The notes: generated by a model from the sequence alone, not told the origin. DNA of 64,000 bases from Bradyrhizobium zhanjiangense (GCF_004114935.1 NZ_CP022221.1:4485001-4549000), one strand, 5' to 3'. Numbered from the stretch's first letter, positions 45,312 through 55,079 are shown. Numbers and translations: made by a program.

Positions 45312-46490
45312 ATGAGCTCTGCGAAATTCGACATCGTCGTCTATGGCGCGACCGGTTTCACCGGCCAGCTCGTCGCCGAATATCTGGCGGCGCATTACAA
45401 GGATGACAAGGCGCTGAAATGGGCGATGGCGGGCCGCAGCCTCGACAAGCTGAAGTCCGTGCGCGAGGCGATCGGCGCGCCCGTGGATACGCCGCTGATC
45501 GTGGCGGATGCGGCCGATCCAGCATCGCTGAAGGCGATGGTGGCGCAGACCAAGTCGGTGATCACGACGGTCGGTCCGTACCAATTCTATGGCGAGGGCT
45601 TGCTCGCGGCCTGCGTCGCTGCGGGTTCGGATTATTTCGATCTCTGCGGCGAGCCGGTCTGGATGCGGCAGATGATCGACAAGTACGATGCAGCGGCCAA
45701 GGCCAGCGGCGCGCGCATCGTGTTTTCCTGCGGCTATGATTCCGTGCCGTTCGAGCTTGGCACCTTCTTTGTGCAGGAAGAGGCCAAACGCGTGTTCGGC
45801 GCGCCGGCTGCGCGTGTGAAGGGCCGCGTGCGCGACATGCGCGGCACGCTGTCAGGCGGCACCGCGGCGAGTGCGAAAGCGACCTTCGATGCGGTTGCCA
45901 AGGACCTCAGTCTTGTCGCCATTCTCAACGATCATTTTGCGCTGACGCCGGGCTTCACCGGTCCGAAGCAGCCGAAGGGTAACAGGGCGGTCTATGAGGA
46001 GGATCTGCAATCCTGGGCCGCGCCGTTCATGATGGCGCTGATCAACACCCGCAACGTGCATCGTTCCAACATGCTGATGGACTTTCCCTACGGCAAGGAC
46101 TTCGTCTACGACGAGATGGTTCTGACCGGTCCCGGCGAGAAGGGCGAGGCCAACGCGAAGCGCGTGATGGCGGCCAATGCCGAGAAGACCGGGCCGAATG
46201 CGCCGAAGCCGGGTGAGGGGCCATCGAAAGAGGAGCGCGAGAACGGTCTCTTCAATCTGCTCTATGTTGCCATCGCACTGGATGGCCGCCAAGTGCGCGC
46301 CGGCGTCACCGGCGACCGCGATCCCGGCTACGGCTCCACCTCGAAGATGATTTCCGAATGTGCGATCTGCCTGCTGCGCGATGCGGCCGACGTTCCGCGC
46401 GGCTTCTGGACCCCGGGCGCAGCGATGCAGCACAAGCTGATCAAGCGGCTGCGTGACAATGCGGGGCTGACGTTCGAGGTGGAAGGGTGA
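45312..46490 (+). CDS. Saccharopine dehydrogenase-like / trans-acting enoyl reductase family protein
   Basis: 392 residues. The N-terminal Rossmann motif is VVYGATGFTGQLVAEYLAAH (GxTGxxG); later parts GPYQFYGEGLLAACVAAGSD and FSCGYDSVPFELGTFFVQEE are characteristic of the group containing the mycobacterial trans-acting enoyl reductase Rv2953. The enzyme should reduce a lipid or keto substrate with NADPH; its real substrate is unknown. It is the second gene of a two-gene operon with DUF169. Confidence 0.85.
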   Translation: MSSAKFDIVVYGATGFTGQLVAEYLAAHYKDDKALKWAMAGRSLDKLKSVREAIGAPVDTPLIVADAADPASLKAMVAQTKSVITTVGPYQFYGEGLLAACVAAGSDYFDLCGEPVWMRQMIDKYDAAAKASGARIVFSCGYDSVPFELGTFFVQEEAKRVFGAPAARVKGRVRDMRGTLSGGTAASAKATFDAVAKDLSLVAILNDHFALTPGFTGPKQPKGNRAVYEEDLQSWAAPFMMALINTRNVHRSNMLMDFPYGKDFVYDEMVLTGPGEKGEANAKRVMAANAEKTGPNAPKPGEGPSKEERENGLFNLLYVAIALDGRQVRAGVTGDRDPGYGSTSKMISECAICLLRDAADVPRGFWTPGAAMQHKLIKRLRDNAGLTFEVEG

Positions 46491-46515
46491 GCGCGGGTGC
46501 GCATCACAACCACGG

Positions 46516-46620
46516 TGTCATCGTCCGGCTTGACCGGACGATCCAGTATTCCAGAGACGGTGTGATTGAATCGAGAGGCCGCGGCGTACTGGATGCCCCG
46601 CCTGCGCGGGGCACGACAAC
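46516..46620. repeat. REP-like repeat TCGTCCGGCTTGACCGGACGA...GTACTGGATGCC
   Basis: An uninterrupted copy of the element that holds the IS at 7258-8520: palindrome TCGTCCGGCTTGACCGGACGA, CCAGTATTCCAGAGACGG, TGTGATTGAATCGAGAGGCC, CGGCGTACTGGATGCCCC and CCTGCGCGGGGC. GATCCAGTA / TACTGGATG pair across the middle. Confidence 0.85.
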
Positions 46621-46628
46621 GTCCGCCG

Positions 46629-47825
46629 TCACACCGCCCGCGCGTCATAGGCGTACATGAAGTCCATGCCCTTGGCGCCCAGCGGTAGCAGCCATTTCAG
46701 CATCTGATTTCTGATCCACGCACCGGTCGCGCTGAACTCGCGCTTGCTGTTGCCGTTGCGGCGGGCCATGGCGACGATCTTTTCGGTGCGCGGGCGCCGC
46801 TCGGCCTCGAAAGCCTGGAAGGTGGCGCTGAGCTCCTGGCCCTCCTGCATCAGCCGCGCGAGCCGCATCGCATCCTCGAGCGCCAGCGAGGCGCCCTGGC
46901 CGGCATGGGGGCTGGTCGCATGCGCGGCATCGCCGATCAAGAGCGAGCGCTTGCGCGACCAGGTCGGCAAGGTCGCGACGTCGAGCGTATCGGTGACGAC
47001 GATGTTCTCGGCCGCTTCGATGATGTCGGGAATCGGATCGTGCCAGCCGCGGTGGAAACCGCGCAGATGCTGCTTCAGCGTCGCTGGGTCGAGCGCGCGG
47101 AACATCGTGGCGTCCATGCCGTGCGCCGGCTGCGTGCTCCACCACATCACGCCGTCGTTCGGATCGGGGCTGCAATAGCCGTAGCCGAAGAAGCCGCTTT
47201 GTCCGAACGTGGTCTCGACGTGACGGCCGATCGGCCTGCCGTCGAGCACCGCGTGCGGGACGAAGCCGCCGAAGCCGATCAGTCCGGTGTTGAACGGTTG
47301 CGGTCCGTCCGGCAGCACCTGACGGCGCGCCACCGAGTGCACCCCGTCGGCGCCGATCAGGAAGTCGCCTTCGGCCGTGGTGCCGTCGGCGAAGTAGGCG
47401 ATGATCGGCTGGTCGCCGCGGTCCTCGATCTTGATCAGGCGCTTCTCGAAATAGAGCGAGACGCAGGCGCACCAGGCCTTGTCGATCAGGATCTCGTTCA
47501 GCGTGGCGCGACAGACGTTCACGGCCGGTTGGCCGAAGCGCCGCGCCAAGTCGTGGTTGATCGAGCCGAGCCGTTCTCCGCGCTGCGAATAGAAGTCGAA
47601 GGATTCCGCGACCGAGCCGCGGCTGATCAGTTCGTTCGCGAGGCCGATCTCGTCCATGACGTGCATGCCGTTCGGCGCGATCTGGAGGCCGCCGCCGATG
47701 CCTTTTGAATAGGGCCAAGCCTCATAGATCGCGGATTCGATGCCGGCGCGGCGCAGCAGGATGGCGGCCACGGGCCCGGCGATACCGGCGCCGATGATCA
47801 AGGCCTTGCGGGGACGGCTGGACAT
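46629..47825 (-). CDS. FAD-dependent monooxygenase (PHBH/UbiH fold)
   Basis: 398 residues. FAD-binding GAGIAGPVAAILLRRAG (12-28), the second motif FLIGADGVHSVAR (GADG with nearby R) and the flavin-contact motif LLIGDAAHATSPHAGQGASL are all present, as in aromatic-ring hydroxylases. It needs NAD(P)H and O2; the substrate is not visible. It is divergent from a MarR-type gene across a perfect dyad, so it is probably induced by a phenolic or related ligand of that regulator. Confidence 0.92.
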   Translation of the reverse strand: MSSRPRKALIIGAGIAGPVAAILLRRAGIESAIYEAWPYSKGIGGGLQIAPNGMHVMDEIGLANELISRGSVAESFDFYSQRGERLGSINHDLARRFGQPAVNVCRATLNEILIDKAWCACVSLYFEKRLIKIEDRGDQPIIAYFADGTTAEGDFLIGADGVHSVARRQVLPDGPQPFNTGLIGFGGFVPHAVLDGRPIGRHVETTFGQSGFFGYGYCSPDPNDGVMWWSTQPAHGMDATMFRALDPATLKQHLRGFHRGWHDPIPDIIEAAENIVVTDTLDVATLPTWSRKRSLLIGDAAHATSPHAGQGASLALEDAMRLARLMQEGQELSATFQAFEAERRPRTEKIVAMARRNGNSKREFSATGAWIRNQMLKWLLPLGAKGMDFMYAYDARAV

Positions 47826-47866
47826 GGCTTGCTCCCGAGGTTTCCGTGGTGCTAGGAGAAATTACG

Positions 47867-47887
47867 GTTGCTAAATCTCTTAGCAAC
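47867..47887. promoter_or_regulatory. Candidate MarR operator GTTGCTAA-N5-TTAGCAAC
   Basis: Perfect 8-bp arms GTTGCTAA (47867-47874) and TTAGCAAC (47880-47887) with the five-base centre ATCTC. It lies mid-way in the 96-base space between the divergent monooxygenase and MarR genes. Size and symmetry fit a MarR dimer site. No second copy was noticed nearby. Confidence 0.65.
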
Positions 47888-47921
47888 TAAGATGTACATC
47901 GAGTAAGAGAAGAGGCCGACC

Positions 47922-48443
47922 TTGTCAAGGACGAAGGCGCGCACGGCGTTGTTGCAGGAGCTCGAGGCGGCGATGCGCAGGTCGTCCGCGCAGGGCGTGC
48001 TCTATGGTCAGACCGTTGCGAACGTTGCCGGAATTGCCAATTCCGACCTCGAATGCATGGACATCCTCTATCTCGAAGGCCGCGTCACCGCGGGCCGGCT
48101 CGCCGAGGTCACGGGCCTCACGACGGGCGCGATCACGGGCGTGGTCGACCGGCTCGAAAAGGCAGGGCTGGTGCGCCGCGAGCGGGACGAGACCGATCGC
48201 CGGAAGGTCTTCATCGCGGTCGTGCCGGACGCGGCGATGAAGATCGGTCAGTTCTACGTGCCGATGCAGCAGGCGATGGAGAAGGTGTTCGGCGGCTATT
48301 CCGACGAGGAATTGCGCTTGCTGCTACGCTTCGCCAATGATGGCTACAAGGGCGTGCTCGCAGCCACAGAGGCGCTCAAGAGCCTGCTCGACACGCCGCC
48401 GGAAAAGCGGCCCGCTCTCAAGCTGAAGAAGCTTCGTCGCTAG
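47922..48443 (+). CDS. MarR-family transcriptional regulator of the adjacent monooxygenase
   Basis: 173 residues from TTG 47922, with AGAGG upstream. The winged helix is at residues ~45-105: MDILYLEGRVTAGRLAEVTG, LTTGAITGVVDRLEKAGLVR, and the wing RERDETDRRKVFIAVV. The C-terminal dimer helices follow. Divergent position and the shared dyad mark it as repressor of the flavin monooxygenase gene. Its last 26 bases overlap the tail of the convergent O-antigen ligase gene. Confidence 0.88.
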   Translation: MSRTKARTALLQELEAAMRRSSAQGVLYGQTVANVAGIANSDLECMDILYLEGRVTAGRLAEVTGLTTGAITGVVDRLEKAGLVRRERDETDRRKVFIAVVPDAAMKIGQFYVPMQQAMEKVFGGYSDEELRLLLRFANDGYKGVLAATEALKSLLDTPPEKRPALKLKKLRR

Positions 48444-49671
48444 CCGCCTTGTAGACCTGCGCGGCCGCGATCATGCCCCACATCGCGCCCAGCATCATCC
48501 AGAAGTGCCGCCAGTGGTCGGTGTCGATCACAAAACTTTCGCCGACAGTGCCGACGAAGGCTGAAAATATCGCGAGATAGGCGCGCTGCCAGGGCACACG
48601 GACGAAGATGTGGCGGAAGCCCATGATGACGGTGGTGAAGACCAGCGCGGGATAGCATACGCCGGAGAGCCAGCCGCCGGACATGAAGGCGTTGAGGTAG
48701 GAGTTGTGGGTGTCCTCGGGGAAGTAGCGGTGGAATTGCAGGGGTCCGATGCCGAGCGGCAGGTCGAGCGCCATCTCCGCACCGAGGATGTGGCGGCCGA
48801 ACCGGCCGAAGCGGCCCTCGTCATAGCTCTGGTCGAAGCTGGCGCGCTGCTTGAACATTTCGGCAGTGGAGTCGAATGACAGCAGTGCTGCGATCAGCGC
48901 CAGCCCCAGCACCGCGGCGACGATCGCCATGATGATGATGCGCGAGCGCTGCGCGTTGGTGCGGCTGGTCAGCACCATCAGCGCCAGCATAAAGGCGGAG
49001 GTCAGCACCAGCCCGCCCCAGGCGGCTCGGGAGAAGGCGAGCAGGATCGCCAGCGACATGATGCCGAAGGCGATGACGTTGCGGAAGGCCTTGCCGAGCT
49101 TGTCGGAGACCACGCTCTGGAGCGCAAACAGTGCCGGCAGGATCAGGAAGGCGCCGAGCACGTTCGGGTCCTTGAACGTGCCGCGTGCGCGTCCGTAGAG
49201 CGTGAGGAGGTCGTTGCCGCCGGGAACCAGGTGGAAGTAGCCGGCGACCGCCAATAGCGAGGCGACCATGGCGCCGACCACGAGCCCGCGGCGGAGCATG
49301 TCGAGCCGGACCGCCGTATCCTCGGAGGTGACCATCGCGAAGAACACCACGGTCACCGCCATGTACCAGGATGTCGCGATCCAGCTCACCACCTCGGACT
49401 GCTCGAACAGCGGGATCGCGCTGATCGTGTAACCGACATTGAGCAGGACCAGCAGCGCGACCAGCGGCATCAGCGCGAGCCTCAGCCGCAGGCCGGTGGC
49501 GAAGAAGAAGACGGTCGCGAGCAGCGTCGCGATCTCGTAGGGGCTCGGCTCGATGAACACGATCGCGCCGGACGCGCCGACCAGCCACACCAGCGCGCGC
49601 TGCAGGGCCAGCACGCCGGGCGCAGCCGGTGCGGCTAATTTCACTTCATCGGCTGTCGCCGCATAGGCCAT
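48418..49671 (-). CDS. O-antigen ligase/polymerase-like membrane protein
   Basis: 417 residues from ATG 49671, about eleven membrane helices. The Wzy_C-type region has ARGTFKDPNVLGAFLILPAL, LLAFSRAAWGGLVLTSAFML and a periplasmic loop with DTHNSYLNAFMSGG, the His and Arg pattern of this family. It polymerises or ligates lipid-linked glycans on the periplasmic side. It is the first visible member of an exopolysaccharide locus on this strand. Its stop lies within the convergent MarR gene. Confidence 0.88.
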   Translation of the reverse strand: MAYAATADEVKLAAPAAPGVLALQRALVWLVGASGAIVFIEPSPYEIATLLATVFFFATGLRLRLALMPLVALLVLLNVGYTISAIPLFEQSEVVSWIATSWYMAVTVVFFAMVTSEDTAVRLDMLRRGLVVGAMVASLLAVAGYFHLVPGGNDLLTLYGRARGTFKDPNVLGAFLILPALFALQSVVSDKLGKAFRNVIAFGIMSLAILLAFSRAAWGGLVLTSAFMLALMVLTSRTNAQRSRIIIMAIVAAVLGLALIAALLSFDSTAEMFKQRASFDQSYDEGRFGRFGRHILGAEMALDLPLGIGPLQFHRYFPEDTHNSYLNAFMSGGWLSGVCYPALVFTTVIMGFRHIFVRVPWQRAYLAIFSAFVGTVGESFVIDTDHWRHFWMMLGAMWGMIAAAQVYKAASDEASSA

Positions 49672-49715
49672 CACACGCTCATACGCTTACGCTACTGGTA
49701 CGCCACAAATACCGC

Positions 49716-49821
49716 TGTCGTCGCCCGGCTCGACCGGCGATCCAGTACTCCGCGGCGCCTATTGCGGAAAACGATTGGCGCTGCGGAGTACTGGATGCCC
49801 CGGTCAAACCGGGGCATGACC
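49716..49821. repeat. REP-like repeat, third related copy
   Basis: TCGTCGCCCGGCTCGACCGG, then CGATCCAGTACTCCGC; the second half GCGGAGTACTGGATGCCCCG then GTCAAACCGGGGCATGAC mirrors it. GATCCAGTACTCCGC / GCGGAGTACTGGATG are long complementary arms. It lies between the ligase and sugar-transferase genes, both on the minus strand. Confidence 0.8.
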
Positions 49822-49826
49822 ACAAC

Positions 49827-51380
49827 TCAATACGCGTTCTCGTTCTTGGTCAGCAGCGAGATCGGCGTCTTCAGGAGAATGTAGAGGTCGAACAGCACCG
49901 ACCAGTTCTCGATGTAATAGAGGTCAAACTCGACGCGCTTCTGGATCTTCTCTTCATTGTCGATCTCGCCGCGCCAGCCGTTGATCTGGGCCCAGCCGGT
50001 GATGCCGGGCTTGACCCGGTGGCGGGCGAAATAGCCGTCGACGGCTTCGTCGAACAGGCGGCTCTGCAGCTTGCCCTGCACCGCATGCGGACGCGGGCCG
50101 ACCAGCGAGAGATTGCCGGAGAACACCACGTTGAAGAGCTGCGGCAGCTCGTCGAGGCTGGTCTTGCGGATGAAGCGGCCGACGCGAGTGACGCGTGGAT
50201 CGTTCTTGGTCACGACCTTCGAGGCGGTCGGATCGGCCTGATGGTGGTACATCGAGCGGAACTTGTAGACGTCGATCCGTTCGTTGTTGAAGCCGAAACG
50301 CTTCTGGCGGAACAGCACCGGGCCGGGGCTGTCGAGCTTCACCGCCAGCGCCACCAATCCCATCACCGGCAGGGCGGCGAGCAGCGCGAGACTGCCGACG
50401 ACGCGGTCGAACAGCCATTTCATCACCAGATCCCAGTCGGTGATCGGTGCCTCGAACACGTCCAGCGTCGGCACCTCGCCGAGATAGGAATAGGAGCGGG
50501 GACGGAAGCGCAGCTTGTTGGTGTGTGCGGAGAGGCGAATGTCGACCGGCAGCACCCAGAGCTTCTTCAGCATCTCCAGGATGCGCGTCTCCGCCGAGAT
50601 TGGCAGTGCGAACAACACGAGGTCGACGCGGGTGCGGCGGGCGAACTCGACGATGTCGTCGACCTTGCCCAGCTTGCGCGCGCCGGCGCAGGTGTCGAGC
50701 GCGCGGCTGTCGTTGCGGTCGTCGAATACGCCGAGCACGTGGATGTCGGAATCCTCCTGCGCCTTCAACGCCTCGACGAGCTGCTCGCCGTTCCTGTCGG
50801 AGCCGACGATGATTGTACGGCGGTCGAGCCGACCTTCGCGCGCCCAGGCGCGCACCAGCGAGCGCAGGACGAGACGCTCGGCCATAAGGGCGGCGAGCCC
50901 GAGGAAGTAAAAGGCGGCAAGCCACAGCCGCGACACTTCGCTGCCGAACTTGGCGAAGAACGAGATGCCGATGAACAGCAGGAAGACGACCGACCACGAC
51001 CAGATCATCCGCGTCATCTGCCGGAGCTGCCCGCGGAACAACTGCACCTGATAGATGTCGGCGGCCTGGAAACAGACCACGGCGGCGACCGCCACCGCGA
51101 TGATCTCCGCAGGATAGACCCAGCTGAAGGCACCGGCGAGCGGCATGACATAGCCGACATAGAGCGCAATGCCGACGAGGCTGAGCAGCGCGAAATCAGC
51201 CAGGCGGACGAAGCCGGCGATCACGATCGGCGAATAGGCGCGGGCGACCTTCTGATTGACGACCTCGAGCGCAGCGGGCGAGAGCCGGCGGCGGCGCTCC
51301 ACAAAGGGTTGGGCAGCGGGCGTCGCCGCGGCGCTGGCCGCGGCATCGAGCATCGAGCGTGCGTTGAGCGGTTCCACGGG
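49827..51380 (-). CDS. Undecaprenyl-phosphate glucose phosphotransferase (WcaJ-like)
   Basis: About 517 residues from GTG 51380 ([15 protein letters not shown]). Four N-terminal membrane helices, a CoA-binding-like domain ([20 protein letters not shown]), a re-entrant helix near [20 protein letters not shown], and the bacterial transferase domain with [18 protein letters not shown] and [20 protein letters not shown] then VGPRPHAV. It moves a hexose-1-phosphate to undecaprenyl phosphate, the first step of repeat-unit assembly. Probable operon with the ligase gene downstream. The frame continues to 51461, without conserved sequence. Confidence 0.92.
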   Translation of the reverse strand, partial: PVEPLNARSMLDAAASAAATPAAQPFVERRRRLSPAALEVVNQKVARAYSPIVIAGFVRLADFALLSLVGIALYVGYVMPLAGAFSWVYPAEIIAVAVAAVVCFQAADIYQVQLFRGQLRQMTRMIWSWSVVFLLFIGISFFAKFGSEVSRLWLAAFYFLGLAALMAERLVLRSLVRAWAREGRLDRRTIIVGSDRNGEQLVEALKAQEDSDIHVLGVFDDRNDSRALDTCAGARKLGKVDDIVEFARRTRVDLVLFALPISAETRILEMLKKLWVLPVDIRLSAHTNKLRFRPRSYSYLGEVPTLDVFEAPITDWDLVMKWLFDRVVGSLALLAALPVMGLVALAVKLDSPGPVLFRQKRFGFNNERIDVYKFRSMYHHQADPTASKVVTKNDPRVTRVGRFIRKTSLDELPQLFNVVFSGNLSLVGPRPHAVQGKLQSRLFDEAVDGYFARHRVKPGITGWAQINGWRGEIDNEEKIQKRVEFDLYYIENWSVLFDLYILLKTPISLLTKNENAY

Positions 51381-51495
51381 CGTCCACGTCCATTCCAAAG
51401 CCCCGCGGCACGGCCTTGCGCGCCCGGGCGAGCATCCCCTGGGCCTTCGATTATCGAACAAATCGGAAGATTTTCTAAAGCGGACTTAAGGATGG

Positions 51496-52629
51496 TTAAT
51501 GATTGGCAAATGCGTCGCGATAGGCGGCGAGCACGCCGTCGACCATCGCGGCTTGCGAGAAATGCGCCGAGATGCGCGCGCGCAAGGCGGCCGCGCGCTG
51601 CGCCGTTGCTTGCGGATCGTCGAGTGCGGCCGCGATCGCCTCGGCCATGGCCTCGGAATTGCTCGGCGCGAACAGGGCCGGACTCTCCGCCCCGAAGATC
51701 TCGGGAATGCCGCCGATGCGGGACGCGATCATGGGAATGCCGGCCGCGCCCGCCTCGATCACGACATAGGGCATGGAATCGCCGCGCGAGGGGACGACCA
51801 GCAGCCGCCCCTTGGAGAAGCCGTAGCGCGCCTTGACGTGGCCGATGAAGCGGATCGCGCTGGAGAGGCCGAGCCTCTCGACCTGAGCCTTCAGCGCCGC
51901 GGTTTCCTCGCCATCGCCGCCGAGCGTCAGCGTGACCTTCTTGCCGCCCTCGTGCAGGCGCGCCACGGCATCGACCAGCAGATCCGCGCCCTTGATGTGC
52001 CTGAACTCGCCGACATAGGCGAGGTCGGTGGCATCGTCGGCGATCACGACCGGCTCGAACTCCTCAGGGGTGACACCGTTGAAGACGCAATGCACCACGC
52101 CCTTGGGCGTGCCGACGATGCGTTGATAGGTGTCGCGGGCAAAGGCGCTCTCGAACAGAAACAGGTCGGTCGCGTCCATCAGCGTGCGTTCGAGCCGCGC
52201 GTAGAACTCGCCCTTGAAGGTGTTGAGGGGATAGTGCAGCGAGCCGCCGTGCGGGGTGTAGATGCGGATGGTATCGTCCGAGCGCCGCCGCATGCGGATG
52301 AAGGCGCCGGCCTTGGCGCCGTGGCCGTGCATGACGTCAGGCTTGAGCGTCGCGATCAGGCGCCGCATGCGAAGCCACACCAGAACATCGCCAGGTGACG
52401 GTTCGCGGTGGATCGCCAGCCGGTGCACGCCGAGCTTCAGCCGCGGCGCGAGCTCGGCAAGCGCCTTGTCGGCGCGCTCGCCGCCGGTGAGGCTGTCGGC
52501 GAGGATGCCGACATGATGGCCGCGGTCGACCTGGCCATTGGCGACGTCGAGGATATGGCGGAAGATGCCGCCAACGGGTGCGCGCACGGCGTGCAGGATG
52601 CGAAGCGGCCGGTCGGGAGAGGGGGGCAT
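51496..52629 (-). CDS. Glycosyltransferase family 4 protein
   Basis: 377 residues from ATG 52629 (MPPSPDRPLRILHAV). The N-terminal domain has RAPVGGIFRHILDVANGQV and MHGHGAKAGAFIRM; the C-terminal GT4 domain has YVGEFRHIKGADLLVDAVAR, LGGDGEETAALKAQ and the E-x7-E region VVPSRGDSMPYVVIEAGAAG. It adds a sugar from a nucleotide donor to the lipid-linked glycan on the cytoplasmic face. It is upstream of the WcaJ-like gene on the same strand. Confidence 0.92.
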   Translation of the reverse strand: MPPSPDRPLRILHAVRAPVGGIFRHILDVANGQVDRGHHVGILADSLTGGERADKALAELAPRLKLGVHRLAIHREPSPGDVLVWLRMRRLIATLKPDVMHGHGAKAGAFIRMRRRSDDTIRIYTPHGGSLHYPLNTFKGEFYARLERTLMDATDLFLFESAFARDTYQRIVGTPKGVVHCVFNGVTPEEFEPVVIADDATDLAYVGEFRHIKGADLLVDAVARLHEGGKKVTLTLGGDGEETAALKAQVERLGLSSAIRFIGHVKARYGFSKGRLLVVPSRGDSMPYVVIEAGAAGIPMIASRIGGIPEIFGAESPALFAPSNSEAMAEAIAAALDDPQATAQRAAALRARISAHFSQAAMVDGVLAAYRDAFANH

Positions 52630-52832
52630 GATCAAAACCAGCGCTCGACGGCGGCTACCGAACAAATCTCGCGAAATAATCGAGATGGATTAAGGGGCCT
52701 CGTGGTTAACAAACGGTGACGAGCGCGCGTGCGCCGGTCGCCGGACGTTGCGATTAACCCAGCGGCAACCTTAATGGAGTGTAATCGCTCCGGTTGAGAT
52801 AGAGTCGCAGCGTTGCCCTGCGGGAGTGTTCG

Positions 52833-55079
52833 ATGCGTTTAGCGTTCTGGCGTGCCGGCAAGGACAAGGCTGTGATCGAGCGGGCTGTCTCGAAGTCCAA
52901 AGCCGAAGTCGCGCCCAAGATCGAAGCCAAGATTGAAGCAGGGCCTGCGCCCGTTGTCGTGAAGCAGGCGCAAATCCAATCCGGCGACATCGACCTGCAC
53001 GCGCTCGGCGCGGCATTGACGCGCAAACGCGGCTGGATCGTCGTGCCGACGGTGCTGGTGCTCGTCGCATCCATCGCCGTCGTGAATCTCGTCACGCCGC
53101 GCTATAAGTCCGAAGCCCGCATCCTGATCGACGGCCGCGAGAACGTGTTCCTGCGCCCGAACAGCGATCGCACCGAGGAGCGGCAGGCGCTCGACGCCGA
53201 AGCCGTCACCAGCCAGGTGCAGCTCGTGCTGTCGCGCGATCTCGCGCGCGAGATCATCAAGAAGAACAAGCTCGCGGAGCGACCCGAATTCGATCCGGTG
53301 CTGCAAGGCATCTCGCCGCTGAAATCGCTGGCGGCGCTGGTCGGCATCGGCCGCGATCAGTTCTCGATGACGCCGGAAGAGCGCGTGCTGGATGCCTATT
53401 ACGAGCGCCTCCAGGCTTACGCCGTCGACAAGTCGCGCGTGATCGTGGTCGAATTCCAGTCCGCCGATCCCGAGCTCGCCGCGCGTGTCGCCAACTCCAT
53501 CGCCGACGGCTATCTCGTGCTCCAGCAGGGTGTGCGCCAGGAGCAGGCCAAGAACGCCAGCCAGTGGCTCGCGGGCGAGATCGAGAATTTGCGTAAGAAG
53601 GTCTCCGACGCCGAGGCCAGGGTCGAGGATTTTCGTTCCAAGTCGAGCCTGTTCGTCGGCACCAACAACACCACGCTGTCGAACCAGCAGATGGGCGAGA
53701 TCAATACCCAGCTCAACAACGCGCGCTCGATCAAGGCCGACGCAGAGTCCAAGGCGCGCCTGATCCGCGAAATGCTCCAGAGCGGAAAGCCGATCGAGGC
53801 ATCGGAGGTGGTGAACTCCGAATTGATGCGGCGGCTGTCGGAGCAGCGGGTGACGCTGCGTGCGCAGCTCGCCGAGCAGTCGTCCACGCTGCTCGGCAAT
53901 CACCCGCGGATCAAGGAGTTGAAGGCGCAGCTTGGCGATCTCGACAACCAGATCCGCGACGAAGCGGGCAAGATTTCGCGTTCGCTCGAAAACGACGCTC
54001 GAATCGCCAGCGGCCGGGTCGACGGGCTGACGACGAGTCTCGAGCAGCTCAAGAAGCAGGCGGCATCCACCAACGGCCAGGACGTGCAGCTCCGCGCGCT
54101 GGAGCGCGAAGCCAAGGCGCAGCGCGACCTCTTGGAAACCTATCTCGCCAAGTACCGCGAGGCCAACACCCGCGAGACCATCGATACCGCGCCGACGGAT
54201 GGCCGCATCATTTCGCGCGCCATCGTCTCGAACACGCCGGCCTATCCGAAGAAGCTGCCGATCGTGCTGATCGCGACCATCGCGACGTTGCTGCTGTCGT
54301 CCGGTGTCGTCGTCACCGGCGAGCTGTTGCGCCAGACCGCGCCGCGCGCGGTGGGTGCGATCCTGCCGTCGCGGGTGGCGGTGCGTCATGAGCCGGTGGT
54401 CGAGCCGATGGTCGATCCGGTCGTCGACGAGCCGGGGCCGCTTCAGCCAGCGATGACGGCTGAGGCCGACATCACCGAATTCACCGAGATCGAGCAGTTG
54501 GCCGAGCGCCTGCGCGCAGCGGGCGCGGCGGCGAAGAAGATCACGGTGCTCGGCACCGCGGCCGGCGCATCGATCACGCTCACGGCGCTGACGCTCGCCC
54601 GGCATCTCGCGCGTGACGCTCGCGTCGTCGTGGTCGATCTTGCTGCGTGCTCGCCGACCATTGCCGCGGTGGCTGTCGATGCCTCTGCGCCTGGCCTTGC
54701 CGAGCTGATGCAGGGCGAAGCGTCTTTCGCGCAAATCATCACCCGGGACAAGCTGTCGCGGCTGCATCTGGTCATGGCCGGCCGCCCCGGCTTCGATCGC
54801 AGCTTGCTGCAATCGCCGCGGGTGACGCTCGCGATCGATGCGCTCCTCCGCGCTTACGACCACGTGCTGCTCGATGCCGGCAGCGCCTCCGACCTGCCGG
54901 CGGAATTGCTGACGACCCATGCTCGCGCCGTCGTGGTGCCTGAGGCGTCGATGGCAGCGGATGCGCGTACGTTGATGTGCGAACAGCTGAGGGCGGTCGG
55001 CTTCAGCGACGTGACGATGCTGAGCAAGCCGGTGCAGCCGTCGGATGCGAGGGAGACGCCGCGCGTCGTGGCGGCATAG
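52833..55079 (+). CDS. Wzz/GumC-type exopolysaccharide co-polymerase with degenerate kinase-like domain
   Basis: 748 residues. A first helix (WIVVPTVLVLVASIAVVNLV, ~residues 68-87) is followed by a Wzz domain (RYKSEARILIDGRENVF), long periplasmic coiled coils to ~residue 445, a G-rich Pro-containing motif SNTPAYPKKLPIV and a second helix. Residues ~560-740 resemble a BY-kinase, but Walker A is VLGTAAGASIT, without the Lys; Walker A' VVVVDLAACSP keeps the Asp; no C-terminal Tyr cluster is present. It should control chain length or export, without autokinase activity. Divergent from the GT4 gene. Confidence 0.9.
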   Translation: MRLAFWRAGKDKAVIERAVSKSKAEVAPKIEAKIEAGPAPVVVKQAQIQSGDIDLHALGAALTRKRGWIVVPTVLVLVASIAVVNLVTPRYKSEARILIDGRENVFLRPNSDRTEERQALDAEAVTSQVQLVLSRDLAREIIKKNKLAERPEFDPVLQGISPLKSLAALVGIGRDQFSMTPEERVLDAYYERLQAYAVDKSRVIVVEFQSADPELAARVANSIADGYLVLQQGVRQEQAKNASQWLAGEIENLRKKVSDAEARVEDFRSKSSLFVGTNNTTLSNQQMGEINTQLNNARSIKADAESKARLIREMLQSGKPIEASEVVNSELMRRLSEQRVTLRAQLAEQSSTLLGNHPRIKELKAQLGDLDNQIRDEAGKISRSLENDARIASGRVDGLTTSLEQLKKQAASTNGQDVQLRALEREAKAQRDLLETYLAKYREANTRETIDTAPTDGRIISRAIVSNTPAYPKKLPIVLIATIATLLLSSGVVVTGELLRQTAPRAVGAILPSRVAVRHEPVVEPMVDPVVDEPGPLQPAMTAEADITEFTEIEQLAERLRAAGAAAKKITVLGTAAGASITLTALTLARHLARDARVVVVDLAACSPTIAAVAVDASAPGLAELMQGEASFAQIITRDKLSRLHLVMAGRPGFDRSLLQSPRVTLAIDALLRAYDHVLLDAGSASDLPAELLTTHARAVVVPEASMAADARTLMCEQLRAVGFSDVTMLSKPVQPSDARETPRVVAA

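Noticed and set aside
49629..51836. 735-codon plus-strand frame over the sugar transferase
   Set aside because: His/Gln/Arg-rich shadow; the minus strand encodes a complete WcaJ-type enzyme.
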